From CAYUQT01 sp964446835 (lineage in GTDB: Bacteria > Planctomycetota > Phycisphaerae > UBA1845 > JAFGLZ01), in contig CAYUQT010000045.1 of assembly GCA_964446835.1 (NCBI GenBank), positions 16,009 through 80,008 of the forward strand: DNA of 64,000 nt, given 5' to 3'. Positions 25,193 to 33,716 of the stretch are shown piece by piece (position 1 is the first letter of the stretch; every line of letters starts with the position of its first letter). The notes under the pieces are model-generated. The model searched no databases, had not been told where the DNA came from, and was given only the letters and a program-made list of their open reading frames with translations. The translations under genes and the position numbers were made by a program.

Positions 25193-26890
25193 TTATCCTC
25201 TGGTTTCGCGGACGACCTCTTCGATGGTGGTCTTGCCTTCACGAACCTTATCGAAGCCATCCTCTCGGAGCAGGATCAGCCCGTGGCGGCGGGCACACTC
25301 GAGGAGCTTGCTGGCCGACGCCCGCTGGACGATCATCTCGCGGATTTCCTCGTTCATCAGGAGCAATTCGTAGATGCCGACTCGACCGAGATAGCCCTTG
25401 TTGAGACAGCGGCGGCAGCCCTTGCCTCGGCTGAGGAGCTGTCCGGGCTCGTAGTGGAAGTCGGGGGGGAGTGTGGCCGGATCGGGCTCATACTGTTCCT
25501 TGCACTCCGGGCAGATGCGGCGGACGAGCCTCTGGGCCATGACGCCTTCGACCGAACTGCTGATGAGGAACGGCTCAACCCCCATGTCGAGCAGACGCGT
25601 GGAGGCGGTGACCGAATCATTGGTGTGCAGGGTGCTGAAGACCAGGTGACCGGTGAGGGAGGCATTGATCGCCACCTCGGCGGTCTCCATATCACGGATT
25701 TCGCCGACGAGCACGACGTCGGGGTCGTGTCGCAGGAAGGATCGCAGGGCACTGGCGAAGGTCAGGCCGATCTTCGGGTGGACCTGCACCTGATTGACGC
25801 CCTGCAGCACGTATTCGACCGGGTCCTCGATCGTGAGGATCTTGATTTCTTCGGAGACGATGGTGCTCAGAGCGGCGTAGAGCGTGGTGGTCTTTCCGCT
25901 ACCGGTCGGGCCGGTGACCAGGATGATGCCGTGCGGCTGGTTGATCAGATGGTCGAACAACTCGAGGGTTCTGGTTCCCATGCCCAGGTCGTTCAGACCG
26001 ACGAGGGACCGCTGCTTGTCCAAGATACGCAGCACGACGCCTTCGCCGAAGGACATGGGGATAACGCTGACACGGAAGTCGATCTCGCGTCCCTTGAACT
26101 TGACCTTGAAGCCGCCGTCCTGCGGCAGACGCTTCTCGGCGATGTTCATATTCGCCAGGATCTTGATACGGCTGATGATTGCCGCCTGGAATCGCCGAAT
26201 CTGCTGAGGGACGTTTGTGTTGTGCAGTATGCCGTCGATGCGGTAGCGGATTTTCAGATCGTGCTCGTAGGGCTCGATGTGAATGTCGCTGGCCCGCTCG
26301 CTGATCGCCTCTTCGAGGATTTCGTTGACGAGCTTGACGACGCTGGCTTCCTGGGCCATGGCCTCGATGTCGCCGTTTTCGTCGACGCTGTCGGAGATGA
26401 TCTCCATGTCGTCTTCTTCGATCATCTCGCCGATGGTGTCGCCGCCGATACCGTAGTGCTTCTTGATGACGCGGTCGATCTCAACCTGCGCGGCCAGGAC
26501 CGGCTCGATCTTCAGGCCGGTCATCATCCGCAACTCGTCAAAGGCATAGACATCGAAGGGGTCGCTTGTGGCGACGCGAAGCGTTTCGTTGGTTCGTTCG
26601 ATGGGGATGAGCCCGCGCTTGTGCACCAGCTTGCTGGGCATCGCGCGGAGCATCTCGACGTCGATCTGCATCTCGGACAGGTCCACCACGGGGATGGACA
26701 ACTGTTCGCCGAGCACCTCGAGGACATCCCGTTCTTCGACAAAACCCATCTTGACCAGGATTCGGTCGATCCGATCGGCCGGCCCCTTTCGGGTGGCCAT
26801 CGCTTCCTCAAGGTTCTCCGCGGAGATCTTGCCCTTCTTGAGCAACATCTCCCCCACGTTGACCGCAATACTGCCTACTGCACCAGCCAC
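25193..26890 (-). CDS. pilB/gspE: Type IV pilus/type II secretion assembly ATPase (PilB/GspE)
   Basis: A cytoplasmic hexameric ATPase of 565 residues that powers pilus or pseudopilus assembly. The N-terminal T2SSE/MshEN domain (about 1-150) carries GEMLLKKGKISAENLEEA. Then come the Asp-box region (SERASDIHIEPYE), Walker A GPTGSGKTTT, IEDPVEYVLQGVNQVQV, Walker B DVVLVGEIRDMETAE and the His-box LVFSTLHTND. Four zinc cysteines are in CPECKEQY and CRRCLNKGY. The GTG start has AGGAAAGGA upstream. It is alone here: no pilC, pilT or secretin gene is adjacent, and the prepilin-like gene is 16 kb away. The 540 bases upstream are gene-free and AT-rich. Confidence 0.95.
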   Translation of the reverse strand: MAGAVGSIAVNVGEMLLKKGKISAENLEEAMATRKGPADRIDRILVKMGFVEERDVLEVLGEQLSIPVVDLSEMQIDVEMLRAMPSKLVHKRGLIPIERTNETLRVATSDPFDVYAFDELRMMTGLKIEPVLAAQVEIDRVIKKHYGIGGDTIGEMIEEDDMEIISDSVDENGDIEAMAQEASVVKLVNEILEEAISERASDIHIEPYEHDLKIRYRIDGILHNTNVPQQIRRFQAAIISRIKILANMNIAEKRLPQDGGFKVKFKGREIDFRVSVIPMSFGEGVVLRILDKQRSLVGLNDLGMGTRTLELFDHLINQPHGIILVTGPTGSGKTTTLYAALSTIVSEEIKILTIEDPVEYVLQGVNQVQVHPKIGLTFASALRSFLRHDPDVVLVGEIRDMETAEVAINASLTGHLVFSTLHTNDSVTASTRLLDMGVEPFLISSSVEGVMAQRLVRRICPECKEQYEPDPATLPPDFHYEPGQLLSRGKGCRRCLNKGYLGRVGIYELLLMNEEIREMIVQRASASKLLECARRHGLILLREDGFDKVREGKTTIEEVVRETRG

Positions 26891-27429
26891 TATCGGATCC
26901 TTTCCTTGAACGCCCTCTCCTACAACTCGAGTCGGCCTTCCTTGCCTACCCGATCCCTCAGGCGCTTCTGAGCTCCATCATCCCCTACCCAGTAGACTTA
27001 CAATACGCGGCGCGCACACCGCAAGCCCAACCAGCGCCGACTGGGGTTTATGATTTATAACCCCAGACGGCCAAGACGTTGCAGTAGGGTGAGGAAAACT
27101 TCGATTAAATAGGACAAGTAAACAAGTCATAGTTGTAAATTCCATGACATAGACGTCAACATCATTGAGCTAAAGCCATGTTTTTGAATCAGTTAGCCCC
27201 GATGTCATCGTCACAGGAGACAGAATAATACGACAATTTACATGCCAATCGGCATCTCAGTTGGATGTGGATACGGCCTGAGTCATGGGTGAAAGTCGAG
27301 TGTCCTGGGTTGCCCTCTCACAGCATCCGTCCTATAACATTTCGGCGTTCGTGGCCGGATTCTTGCCTCCGTTTGTGACGAATCTTCTCGCAAATCCTCG
27401 CTTAACAATAGGTTTCGGAGGATATCTTT
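26891..27429. other. AT-rich intergenic region upstream of pilB/gspE
   Basis: No convincing gene is present. From about 27040 to 27430 the base composition is clearly more AT-rich than the flanks. A candidate - strand promoter is TTGACG (27154-27159 complement) and TACAAC (27132-27137 complement) with 16 bases between, which would give a leader of about 235 bases for the ATPase. An inverted repeat is annotated at 27041-27066. The 207-base open frame starting at 27285 has no recognisable sequence. Confidence 0.45.
27041..27066. repeat. Inverted repeat CTGGGGTT-N10-AACCCCAG
   Basis: A perfect 8-bp stem with an AT-only 10-base core except for one G. No T tract follows on either strand. It could be an operator or a leader hairpin of the ATPase transcript. 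Confidence 0.4.
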
Positions 27430-28335
27430 TCATTGGCTATCTACGCCATGGGTTCGTGTCCCAATGGTATAGATGCACCGGCTGGCGGTGATGAAGAGCG
27501 TCTTTCGGTCTTTGCCACCAAAACAGACGTTGGCCGTCCACGGTTCGGGGACCTGGATGTGTTCGATCTTCCGGCCGCTCTTGTCAAACACTATGACCCC
27601 TTTGCCTGTCAGGTAGACGTTGCCTTCGTTGTCGATGGTCATGCCGTCGGAGCCCATGGGGCAGAAGAGCTTCCTGTTGGTCAGGTTGCCGTCGGGACGG
27701 ATATCGTAGGCATAGGTCTTTCCGGCTCCGATGTCGGCCACGTAGAGGGTCTTGCCGTCGGGGGTGCCGATCAGGCCGTTGGGCTGCTTGAGGTCCTCGA
27801 TCACTCGGACAAGCGTCTTGTGATCGGGCGAGAGGAAGAACACGCACTCCAGCGGGTCTTCCTTCGGGCCGCGAGACCAGTAGTTGCGTCGGTAGTAAGG
27901 GTCGCTGAAGTAGATGCCGCCATCGGGCCGGATCCACAGGTCATTCGGTGCGTTGAGCAGCTTGCCGCGGTAGTGCCGAACCAGGACGGTGATCTTGCCG
28001 TCGGGGGCAATCGACCAGAGTTCGTTGTTCTGGTCTGCGCAGGCGATCAGGTTCCCCTGGCGATCGAAGCAGAGCCCGTTCGAGCGGCCGCACGGTTGCA
28101 TGAAGGTGGAGAGCTTGCCGTCGGTCGCCCATTTGAGAATGCGATTGTTGGGCTGATCGGTGAAGAAGACATTGCCTTCGGCGTCGCAGGCGGGGCCCTC
28201 CGTGAAGAGGTACTCGTCGGCGAGCTTCTGGAGACAAGCATCGGGCGCGAGGATTCCGCCCTGCTCGGCCTGGACGAAATGAACGACAAGGCCGAGGGCC
28301 ACGATGGCTTGTACGAAATATCTTGAGCGGGTCAT
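27430..28335 (-). CDS. SMP-30/gluconolactonase-like protein, secreted
   Basis: A 301-residue six-bladed beta-propeller lactonase-type protein. A signal peptide (MTRSRYFVQAIVALGLVVHFVQA) precedes the metal-site motifs of the SMP-30/gluconolactonase/LRE family: FTEGPACDAEGNVFFTD (Glu ligand), NGLCFDRQGN, LLNAPNDLWIRPDGGIYFSDP (Asn ligand), QPNGLIGTPDGKTLYVAD and GSDGMTIDNEGNVYLT (Asp ligand). Such enzymes hydrolyse sugar lactones such as gluconolactone in the presence of a divalent cation. The gene starts 28 bases after the gpmI stop on the same strand and is probably co-transcribed with it. Its location outside the cytoplasm suggests a role in sugar oxidation in the periplasm; the substrate is not determined. 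Confidence 0.9.
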   Translation of the reverse strand: MTRSRYFVQAIVALGLVVHFVQAEQGGILAPDACLQKLADEYLFTEGPACDAEGNVFFTDQPNNRILKWATDGKLSTFMQPCGRSNGLCFDRQGNLIACADQNNELWSIAPDGKITVLVRHYRGKLLNAPNDLWIRPDGGIYFSDPYYRRNYWSRGPKEDPLECVFFLSPDHKTLVRVIEDLKQPNGLIGTPDGKTLYVADIGAGKTYAYDIRPDGNLTNRKLFCPMGSDGMTIDNEGNVYLTGKGVIVFDKSGRKIEHIQVPEPWTANVCFGGKDRKTLFITASRCIYTIGTRTHGVDSQ

Positions 28336-28363
28336 GGTCTCTCCTTTGCCGATAGGGGCCGGA

Positions 28364-29986
28364 TCAGGGTTCGATGAGCGACCGGCCGGTCATCTCCTGC
28401 GGTTGCTGGATGCCCATCATCTCCAGTGCGGTGGGGATGACGTCGGCCAGGCAGCCGCCTTCGCGGAGTTTGCGTCCTTTGTAGCGGTCGTCGACCAGGA
28501 TAAGGGGGACGTCTCCCACGGTGTGGGCGGTATGGGGGCCGCCCGTGATAGGATCGATCATCTGCTCGAAGTTGCCGTGGTCGGCCGCAACGATGCCGAT
28601 GCCGCCGACGCTTCGCAGGGCCTCCAGCAGCTTGCCGGTGCACTCGTCGACGACGGCGGCCGCCTTGACGGCCGCTTCCATGACGCCGGTGTGGCCGACC
28701 ATATCGGGGTTGGCATAGTTGACGACCATCAGGTCGTGCTTGTTCGCGCGGATGTAGGGGAGGACGGCCTCGGTGACCTCGTAGGCGCTCATCTCCGGCT
28801 TCATATCGAAGGTTTTGACCTTGGGCGACTCGACGAGCACCCAGTCTTCGTTGGGGAACGGATCGGCGCGGCGGCAGTTGAAGAAGTACGTCACGTGGTT
28901 GTACTTCTGCGTTTCGGCACAGCGGAACTGCTTGAGGCCGATCTTACTGGCGTACTCACCGATGATGTTGACCATATCGGGGGGGTCGGGAAACGCGACA
29001 TGGACGGGCTGGCCGTCCTTGTAGTCGGTGAGGGTTACGAAGTAGAGGTCCTTGAGCTTCGGTCCGCGATCGAAGCCCCGTGTGGTCTCGTTGCCGGTCT
29101 TGTCTTTGCCGGTGAACGGGAACTGGTCCATGACGAATGCCCGGGTGAGCTGCCGGGTGCGGTCGGCTCGGAAGTTGAAGAAGATGACCGCATCGCCGTC
29201 GCCGATGAGGCCGGCGGGCGTCTGTCCGTCGGGGCAGATCACGGTGGGCCAGATGAACTCGTCGCCCTTCATGTTGTCGCCGGTGGGGTTTTCGTAGTAG
29301 TGCTGCACGGCCTCCGTCGCCGAGCGGGCCTTCCACCCTTCGCCCTGGACCAGCATGCGGTAGGCGAGCTTGTTGCGATCGTAGGCGTCGTCGCGGTCCA
29401 TGGCATAGAAGCGTCCGGTGACCGAGGCGACCTTACCGACGCCGATTTCGGCGAGCCTCTTCTCGATGGCCTGGATGTAGCCCAGGCCGCTATTCGGCGG
29501 CGAATCGCGTCCGTCGCCGAAGGCGTGGACGAAGACGCGGTCGAGGCCGCGTTTGGCGGCCAGTTCGACGCACCCGTACAGATGTCCCAGCAGCGAGTGG
29601 ACGCCGATGTCGCTGGCCAGGCCCATCAGGTGCAGCTTGGTGCCGTTCTTCTTGGCGTGTTCGACGGCCGCGACGAGTTCGACATTGTCAAAGATCGATT
29701 TGTCGCGGACGGCCACGGTGATCCGCACCGATTGCTGGTACACCACGCGTCCGGCCCCGATGTTCTGGTGTCCGACTTCGCTGTTGCCCATCGTCCCTTC
29801 GGGCAGGCCCACCCACTCGCTGTGCGTGTGGATCAGGGTCCAGGGATAGGTGTCGCGCAGGGCGCGATCGACCTTGGTGTCGGCCACTCGCGTGGCGTCG
29901 GCGTGCCACCATTTCGGGTCGGGATTCCAGCCCCAGCCATCGCGGATGATCAGAAGGAACGGCCGCTTGAACGGTTTACCTGCCAT
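28364..29986 (-). CDS. gpmI: 2,3-bisphosphoglycerate-independent phosphoglycerate mutase
   Basis: Glycolytic enzyme interconverting 3- and 2-phosphoglycerate, of the alkaline-phosphatase superfamily. The 540 residues carry the phosphoserine motif GTMGNSEVGHQNIGAGRVVYQ, an N-terminal metal site in FLLIIRDGWGWN, the insertion domain with VHAFGDGRDSPP and TGRFYAMDRD, and the C-terminal metal ligands NYANPDMVGHTGV and GIVAADHGNFEQM. It lies upstream of the SMP-30-like gene, with which it shares a 28-base gap. Nothing unusual is seen apart from this pairing of a cytoplasmic glycolytic enzyme with an exported lactonase-like protein. Confidence 0.96.
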   Translation of the reverse strand: MAGKPFKRPFLLIIRDGWGWNPDPKWWHADATRVADTKVDRALRDTYPWTLIHTHSEWVGLPEGTMGNSEVGHQNIGAGRVVYQQSVRITVAVRDKSIFDNVELVAAVEHAKKNGTKLHLMGLASDIGVHSLLGHLYGCVELAAKRGLDRVFVHAFGDGRDSPPNSGLGYIQAIEKRLAEIGVGKVASVTGRFYAMDRDDAYDRNKLAYRMLVQGEGWKARSATEAVQHYYENPTGDNMKGDEFIWPTVICPDGQTPAGLIGDGDAVIFFNFRADRTRQLTRAFVMDQFPFTGKDKTGNETTRGFDRGPKLKDLYFVTLTDYKDGQPVHVAFPDPPDMVNIIGEYASKIGLKQFRCAETQKYNHVTYFFNCRRADPFPNEDWVLVESPKVKTFDMKPEMSAYEVTEAVLPYIRANKHDLMVVNYANPDMVGHTGVMEAAVKAAAVVDECTGKLLEALRSVGGIGIVAADHGNFEQMIDPITGGPHTAHTVGDVPLILVDDRYKGRKLREGGCLADVIPTALEMMGIQQPQEMTGRSLIEP

Positions 29987-30136
29987 GCAGAGACGTCCTG
30001 GTAATGTCCTGGGGGTGGGGGGCGGCGACCACCCGGTGCTTTTAAAACGATTCCGCCCGGGTCCAAAGACTCACCATCTTAGCGGATATCGTCAGGGGCT
30101 TCGAGGTAGGCGGGGGTTGGTCAAGGCAATAGGCTA

Positions 30137-30772
30137 TCAGTCGAGATCCGAAACAGAACGGTCCGGCTCGTGTACCCCGTTCATCTTGTGTGTCATCTGC
30201 AGCACCCAGGCCGCTTTGTCTGTCTGTGGCGCCTGATATGCCTCAAGCTTCCGCAGCAGTCCATGCGGACTTTCGTCGACTTGGATCATGTCCCTGTGGG
30301 CTGTCTCAACGAACTGCTCTTCAACCGTATGGTCAAGGAACCCCAGGAGCTCGTCAAAGTACTGGCAGGTATTGAGCAGCCCGCATGGCTTTCGGTGCAT
30401 CCCGAGCTGAGACCATGTGAGAATCTCGAAGAACTCCTCGATGGTCCCCAATCCGCCCGGCAATGCGATGAATCCGTCGGACAGTTCGGCCATCTTGGCC
30501 TTTCGCTCGTGCATCGACCCCACCACGTGCAACTGAGAGAGCTGCTCGTAAGCCACTTCCATCTCAACCAGTCTCTGAGGGATGACGCCGACGACATCTC
30601 CTCCCGCATCAAGGCAGGCCTTCGCCATCTGACCCATGAGTCCGACACTGGCCCCGCCGTAGACAAGCGTGATGCCCCTTTCGGCCAGTGTCCGGCCCAG
30701 CGCCTGGGCCGCGCGAACGTAGTCTTGCCTTGCCCCCGGGCTTGAACCGCAGAATACGCAGATTCGTTTCAC
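30137..30772 (-). CDS. LOG-family (TIGR00730) Rossmann-fold protein
   Basis: 211 residues of the family first called lysine-decarboxylase-like and now known in characterised members as cytokinin riboside 5'-monophosphate phosphoribohydrolases. Visible motifs are FCGSSPGARQDY, LVYGGASVGLMGQMA, the helix MHERKAKMAELSDGFIALP and the active-site PGGLGTIEEFFE. The start is GTG at 30772, with AAGG-rich sequence upstream. In bacteria without cytokinins the physiological role is unclear, perhaps nucleotide hydrolysis. It stands alone, with a 1.15-kb gene-free stretch on its 5' side. Confidence 0.9.
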   Translation of the reverse strand: MKRICVFCGSSPGARQDYVRAAQALGRTLAERGITLVYGGASVGLMGQMAKACLDAGGDVVGVIPQRLVEMEVAYEQLSQLHVVGSMHERKAKMAELSDGFIALPGGLGTIEEFFEILTWSQLGMHRKPCGLLNTCQYFDELLGFLDHTVEEQFVETAHRDMIQVDESPHGLLRKLEAYQAPQTDKAAWVLQMTHKMNGVHEPDRSVSDLD

Positions 30773-31918
30773 GCGCCTTCCCCTTCTGTCATGGGAGGGA
30801 GATGCCGGCCCATCCCCGTTGTCCCGAGTACCGTGCTCACATCATAGCTCACTGCCCGCGTCTGTTGCACCACTCTGCCTCTCCCGATCACCTTCCCCCA
30901 CAGAGCACCCGCCCCCTTTTCCAGCATGGGCGAGGAGAATGGCCAAACCGAGGAGTCCGAACATGAGAACCTCGCAACCCAGCGCGACACGGCATCCGCG
31001 ACAGCACGCGACCCCCCCCAAAGCTTCGCCCGTCCGTGTCGCGAGACTGCCCGAGCCCCGGCATGGATGCCGGAGGCCGTCTCCCCGCCCCCTATGCCTC
31101 ATTCCCCAGACTCGATCCCCGATTCCCTGCCGTTCCTGAAACACGTGAAATGGGTGTCGAAAGTGAGACATGCGGCGACGTCTCTACTCGCAAATCCAAC
31201 AAGGAACCCCCAGACGCCATCGGAGTACGATTCCCCAACTCCCATTTCCCGCTCCGAGGATCGAAGCAGACGTGGCATCTTGTCGCGTTCAACGCAACGG
31301 GACGTCATGTTCACTTCCCATTCTCTGCTTCCCGAAACACGTGAAGAATGCGTCGAAAGTGCGACATTCGACGACGTACAGGATCGCCAAACCATGACAA
31401 ACGTCCGGCCCGCAAGCCAACTTCAACCCCGAGAACAGGATTTACCGGCCTCCGCCTCCTCGACCTTGTTGCACGTCACACCCAGGACCTATGAAACATG
31501 TGTCGAAATTGTGACATTCACCGACCAACAGGACAGAACCACACTCTTACCCCGTGTGTCTCTTGAGCCTCTTGGCGGCGGCTCCACTGCGCCTCACATG
31601 TGTGACATTGTGGGACAAAGTGAGACATCTGGCGGCAAAGCAGATCACACTCGGAACGAACCGCCCCGAGGAGGCACATCGTTTCAGACCTCATCCCCTA
31701 TCCCCGATGTCCGACGCCATGCTCCACCGCACGACCGCTCTCCTGGGCAGTCTTGGGCAATCGGGACGAGCCGACGGCCTTCGGTCGAGGCTCACGCGTG
31801 CGAGGTCGCTACCGGAATCTGTGGCAAGTCTCTTTCGCGCGATAGGATGGATGCAACAGGCACGCTGGCGGACAGGCCGCCAGTGGCATACGGTGCAGTC
31901 TCGGATGACGGCTGGGGG
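30773..31918. other. Gene-free 1.15-kb region holding a repeat array
   Basis: No frame here has recognisable protein sequence. A 511-codon open frame crosses the region on the + strand but runs on antisense through the YYD-repeat gene and reads as low-complexity Arg/Pro/Ser sequence, so I do not call it. The stretch holds four copies of a degenerate repeat (31133-31650) and a short perfect palindrome CCGGCAT-GG-ATGCCGG (31058-31073). A possible 40-codon frame on the - strand (30964 to 30842, starting MFGLLGLAILLAHAGKGGG) has GAGG before it, but I consider it unproven. Confidence 0.5.
31133..31650 (+). repeat. Four degenerate copies of a repeat with core GTCGAAAGTGNGACAT
   Basis: Core units begin at 31156, 31352, 31502 and 31613. 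Copies 1 and 2 share about 45 bases, including GAAACACGTGAA before the core and a CGACG after it. Copy 3 retains GAAACATGTGTCGAAATTGTGACATTC; copy 4 is the most diverged (GGACAAAGTGAGACAT). All four point the same way. Spacing (196, 150 and 111 bases) is not constant, and the copies are not in one reading frame, so this is a DNA or RNA repeat rather than a protein repeat. The core is partly palindromic (TGTC...GACA). No transposase or recombinase lies near. Confidence 0.7.
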
Positions 31919-32389
31919 TCAGTACTTTCGATCGTAGTAGCGGTAGGCGCCGAAGGTGCGCGGGGTGCTGCTTCCTGTGGACTGGCCGGTGGTGTCGTAG
32001 TAGTCCCGTCGGCCGGCGTTGGGCGAGTTGGTGTAGCCCATGAGCCGGCCGCTGGGATCGTAATAGTTGTAGCCACCCATGGGGCGTGGAACGCTGTAGC
32101 CCTTGAGGGCGCCATCGTTGCCGTAGTAGTTCTGGCCACCGAGTCGAGGGGAGGAAAAGCCGGTGGGGCGGTTGTGGCTGTCGTAGTAGCGATAGCCGCC
32201 TTGTGGTCGGGGATCGCTGTATCCGGCGGGCGGGCCTACGTTGTCGTTGTAGTAGTTGTAGCCGCCGAGATAGTTGGTGATGCCGGGGAACTTCGGAGGT
32301 GGACAGAACCATTGGGCCAAGGCGGTCTGGCAGGCGATCCCACCTACGAGAACGAAGACCCAGACAGCGATTCGACCGTTGACGTTCAT
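31919..32389 (-). CDS. Small secreted protein of ~21-residue YYD/GYSxPR repeats
   Basis: 156 residues from the ATG at 32389, preceded by a GGGG-rich Shine-Dalgarno; an upstream in-frame GTG (32404) is the alternative. A signal peptide (MNVNGRIAVWVFVLVGGIA, cleavage after TALA) leads into a tandem array: five units of 20-23 residues plus a partial sixth, with consensus GGYxYYDxxGxxxGYSxPRxx. Glycine, tyrosine, proline and arginine dominate and there is no globular core. I do not recognise the family. The YD pairs loosely recall short cell-surface or matrix repeats, and tyrosine-rich secreted repeats can be structural or cross-linkable, but no function is assigned. It has its own likely promoter (32464-32492) and stands divergent from ribF. 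Confidence 0.75.
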   Translation of the reverse strand: MNVNGRIAVWVFVLVGGIACQTALAQWFCPPPKFPGITNYLGGYNYYNDNVGPPAGYSDPRPQGGYRYYDSHNRPTGFSSPRLGGQNYYGNDGALKGYSVPRPMGGYNYYDPSGRLMGYTNSPNAGRRDYYDTTGQSTGSSTPRTFGAYRYYDRKY

Positions 32390-32463
32390 GATGTGACCCC
32401 CCACGGGTCCGGAATGGGACCGCCGACGCGGCGAACTCGGGTGCTCGTCGATCCTCTATAGTC

Positions 32464-32492
32464 ATTGTAGGATTCGATTCGTTGGCGGGCAA
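32464..32492 (-). promoter_or_regulatory. Sigma-70-type promoter of the YYD-repeat gene
   Basis: On the complement, TTGCCC (32487-32492) and TACAAT (32464-32469) are separated by exactly 17 bases. The predicted leader is about 70 bases. Confidence 0.55.
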
Positions 32493-32685
32493 CGATTGCC
32501 GGGGGATATGCGACTTTTGGCAGAGGGTGCTGGTGACGCTTGTGGAGGGGGTGCCCGCCGGCGGGGAGGGCGATGCATGGGGCAGGGCGATTGACTCGCC
32601 GTCGGGTTCATGTCAATTTACAGAGATTATCGGATCCTGGTTCAGGGCGGTCCTGGATCAGAATATGAGGGTTCTGACGGATCTC

Positions 32686-33636
32686 ATGACAATTCAGGTT
32701 TACCGCGGTTTTGACTCGATCACCCCCCCTATGAAAGGCGTGGTGCTGTCGTTTGGCAACTTCGATGGGGTGCATCGGGGGCACCAACAGATCATCGCAC
32801 AGGCCGGCATGCTGGCCGAACGAACCGGTTCGAGCGTGGTGGCAGTGACCTTCGAGCCACACCCGCTGAAGGTAGTGGCGCCGCACCGGCCTTTCCATTT
32901 GCTGACGCCCCTGAAGGAGAAGGTGGATCTGCTGGGCCGCGCCGGCGCGGATGCGGTAGTAGTGGTGGAGACGGACCGAGCGTTTCTGGAGCAGACGCCG
33001 GAAGATTTTGTGGCCGAGGCGATCGTTGGTCGGTTTGCCCCGACCTGCGTGGTGGAGGGGCCCTCGTGGCGGTTCGGACGAGGTCGCGAGGGGGATGTCG
33101 GGTTCCTACAGCGAATGGGGGATCGACATGGGTTTGAGGTCTTCATCGTTCCGGCGCTTCAACTCGAGGTGGAGGCAGAGGGTGCAGTGCTGGTGACGAG
33201 TACGCTGATCCGCGATCTGGTGCTGCGACATCACGTGCATCGGGCGGCATTATGTCTGGGGCGTCCGTACACCCTGATCGGGACGGTGGTGTCGGGGAAC
33301 CGGCGGGGTCAGAAGCTGGGGTTTCCAACGGCGAACGTCGATGCGGGCGATCAGTTGATCCCCGGCCATGGGGTTTACGCGGGTTGGTGCCATCTGGGTG
33401 GCCGGCGGTATGTGTCGGCGATCAGTGTGGGGACCAATCCCACGTTCGGTGAGGAGAAGGTGAGCGTCGAGGCCTACATGCTGGGCTTCAGCGGCGAACC
33501 GTACGGGCGCGAGATTCGCGTGGAGTTTCTGCGGTGGCTTCGCGAGCAGAGGCGGTTCGATTCGCCCGAGGCGTTGGTTCAGCAGATGCGGCATGACGTG
33601 GAAGAGGTTCGTGCGATTTGCGACGCGGCGCGCTGA
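32686..33636 (+). CDS. ribF: Bifunctional riboflavin kinase/FAD synthetase
   Basis: Makes FMN and then FAD from riboflavin. From 32686 the protein has 316 residues, the usual length; an in-frame ATG at 32665 would add seven. The N-terminal nucleotidyltransferase domain shows VVLSFGNFDGVHRGHQQII and VTFEPHPLKVV, then VTSTLIRDLV. The C-terminal riboflavin kinase domain shows GTVVSGNRRGQKLGFPTANV, GVYAGWC, SVGTNPTF and VEAYMLGFSGEPYG. nrnA follows after 80 bases on the same strand, a pairing also common in Gram-positive bacteria next to truB and rbfA, which are absent here. An FMN riboswitch was not seen in the leader. Confidence 0.95.
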   Translation: MTIQVYRGFDSITPPMKGVVLSFGNFDGVHRGHQQIIAQAGMLAERTGSSVVAVTFEPHPLKVVAPHRPFHLLTPLKEKVDLLGRAGADAVVVVETDRAFLEQTPEDFVAEAIVGRFAPTCVVEGPSWRFGRGREGDVGFLQRMGDRHGFEVFIVPALQLEVEAEGAVLVTSTLIRDLVLRHHVHRAALCLGRPYTLIGTVVSGNRRGQKLGFPTANVDAGDQLIPGHGVYAGWCHLGGRRYVSAISVGTNPTFGEEKVSVEAYMLGFSGEPYGREIRVEFLRWLREQRRFDSPEALVQQMRHDVEEVRAICDAAR

Positions 33637-33716
33637 CCGGGGTGCCGGCGCGGGGACGGGGTTCGTCAGAAGGATCAGGAAGGGTCTCGGCCCTCCCATG
33701 GATCGGGATGGTGATG

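Noticed and set aside
25154..26971. 605-codon open frame on the + strand opposite pilB/gspE
   Set aside because: It is the antisense shadow of a gene with intact ATPase motifs; the translation is Asp/Leu-rich low-complexity sequence without domains.
28304..30004. 566-codon open frame opposite gpmI
   Set aside because: Antisense shadow of a clear phosphoglycerate mutase; high GC suppresses stop codons.
30842..30964. Possible 40-codon small membrane protein on the - strand
   Set aside because: One hydrophobic run and a GAGG are not enough; the remainder is low-complexity and the region is otherwise gene-free.
31133..31650. CRISPR array or tandem repeat locus
   Set aside because: Copies are too divergent and unevenly spaced (196, 150, 111 bases), and no cas genes are present.
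30926..32461. 511-codon + strand frame across the repeat array
   Set aside because: It runs antisense through the YYD-repeat gene. Two repeat copies fall in the same frame by chance of 150-base spacing, but copy 1 does not, so protein repeats are not being conserved.
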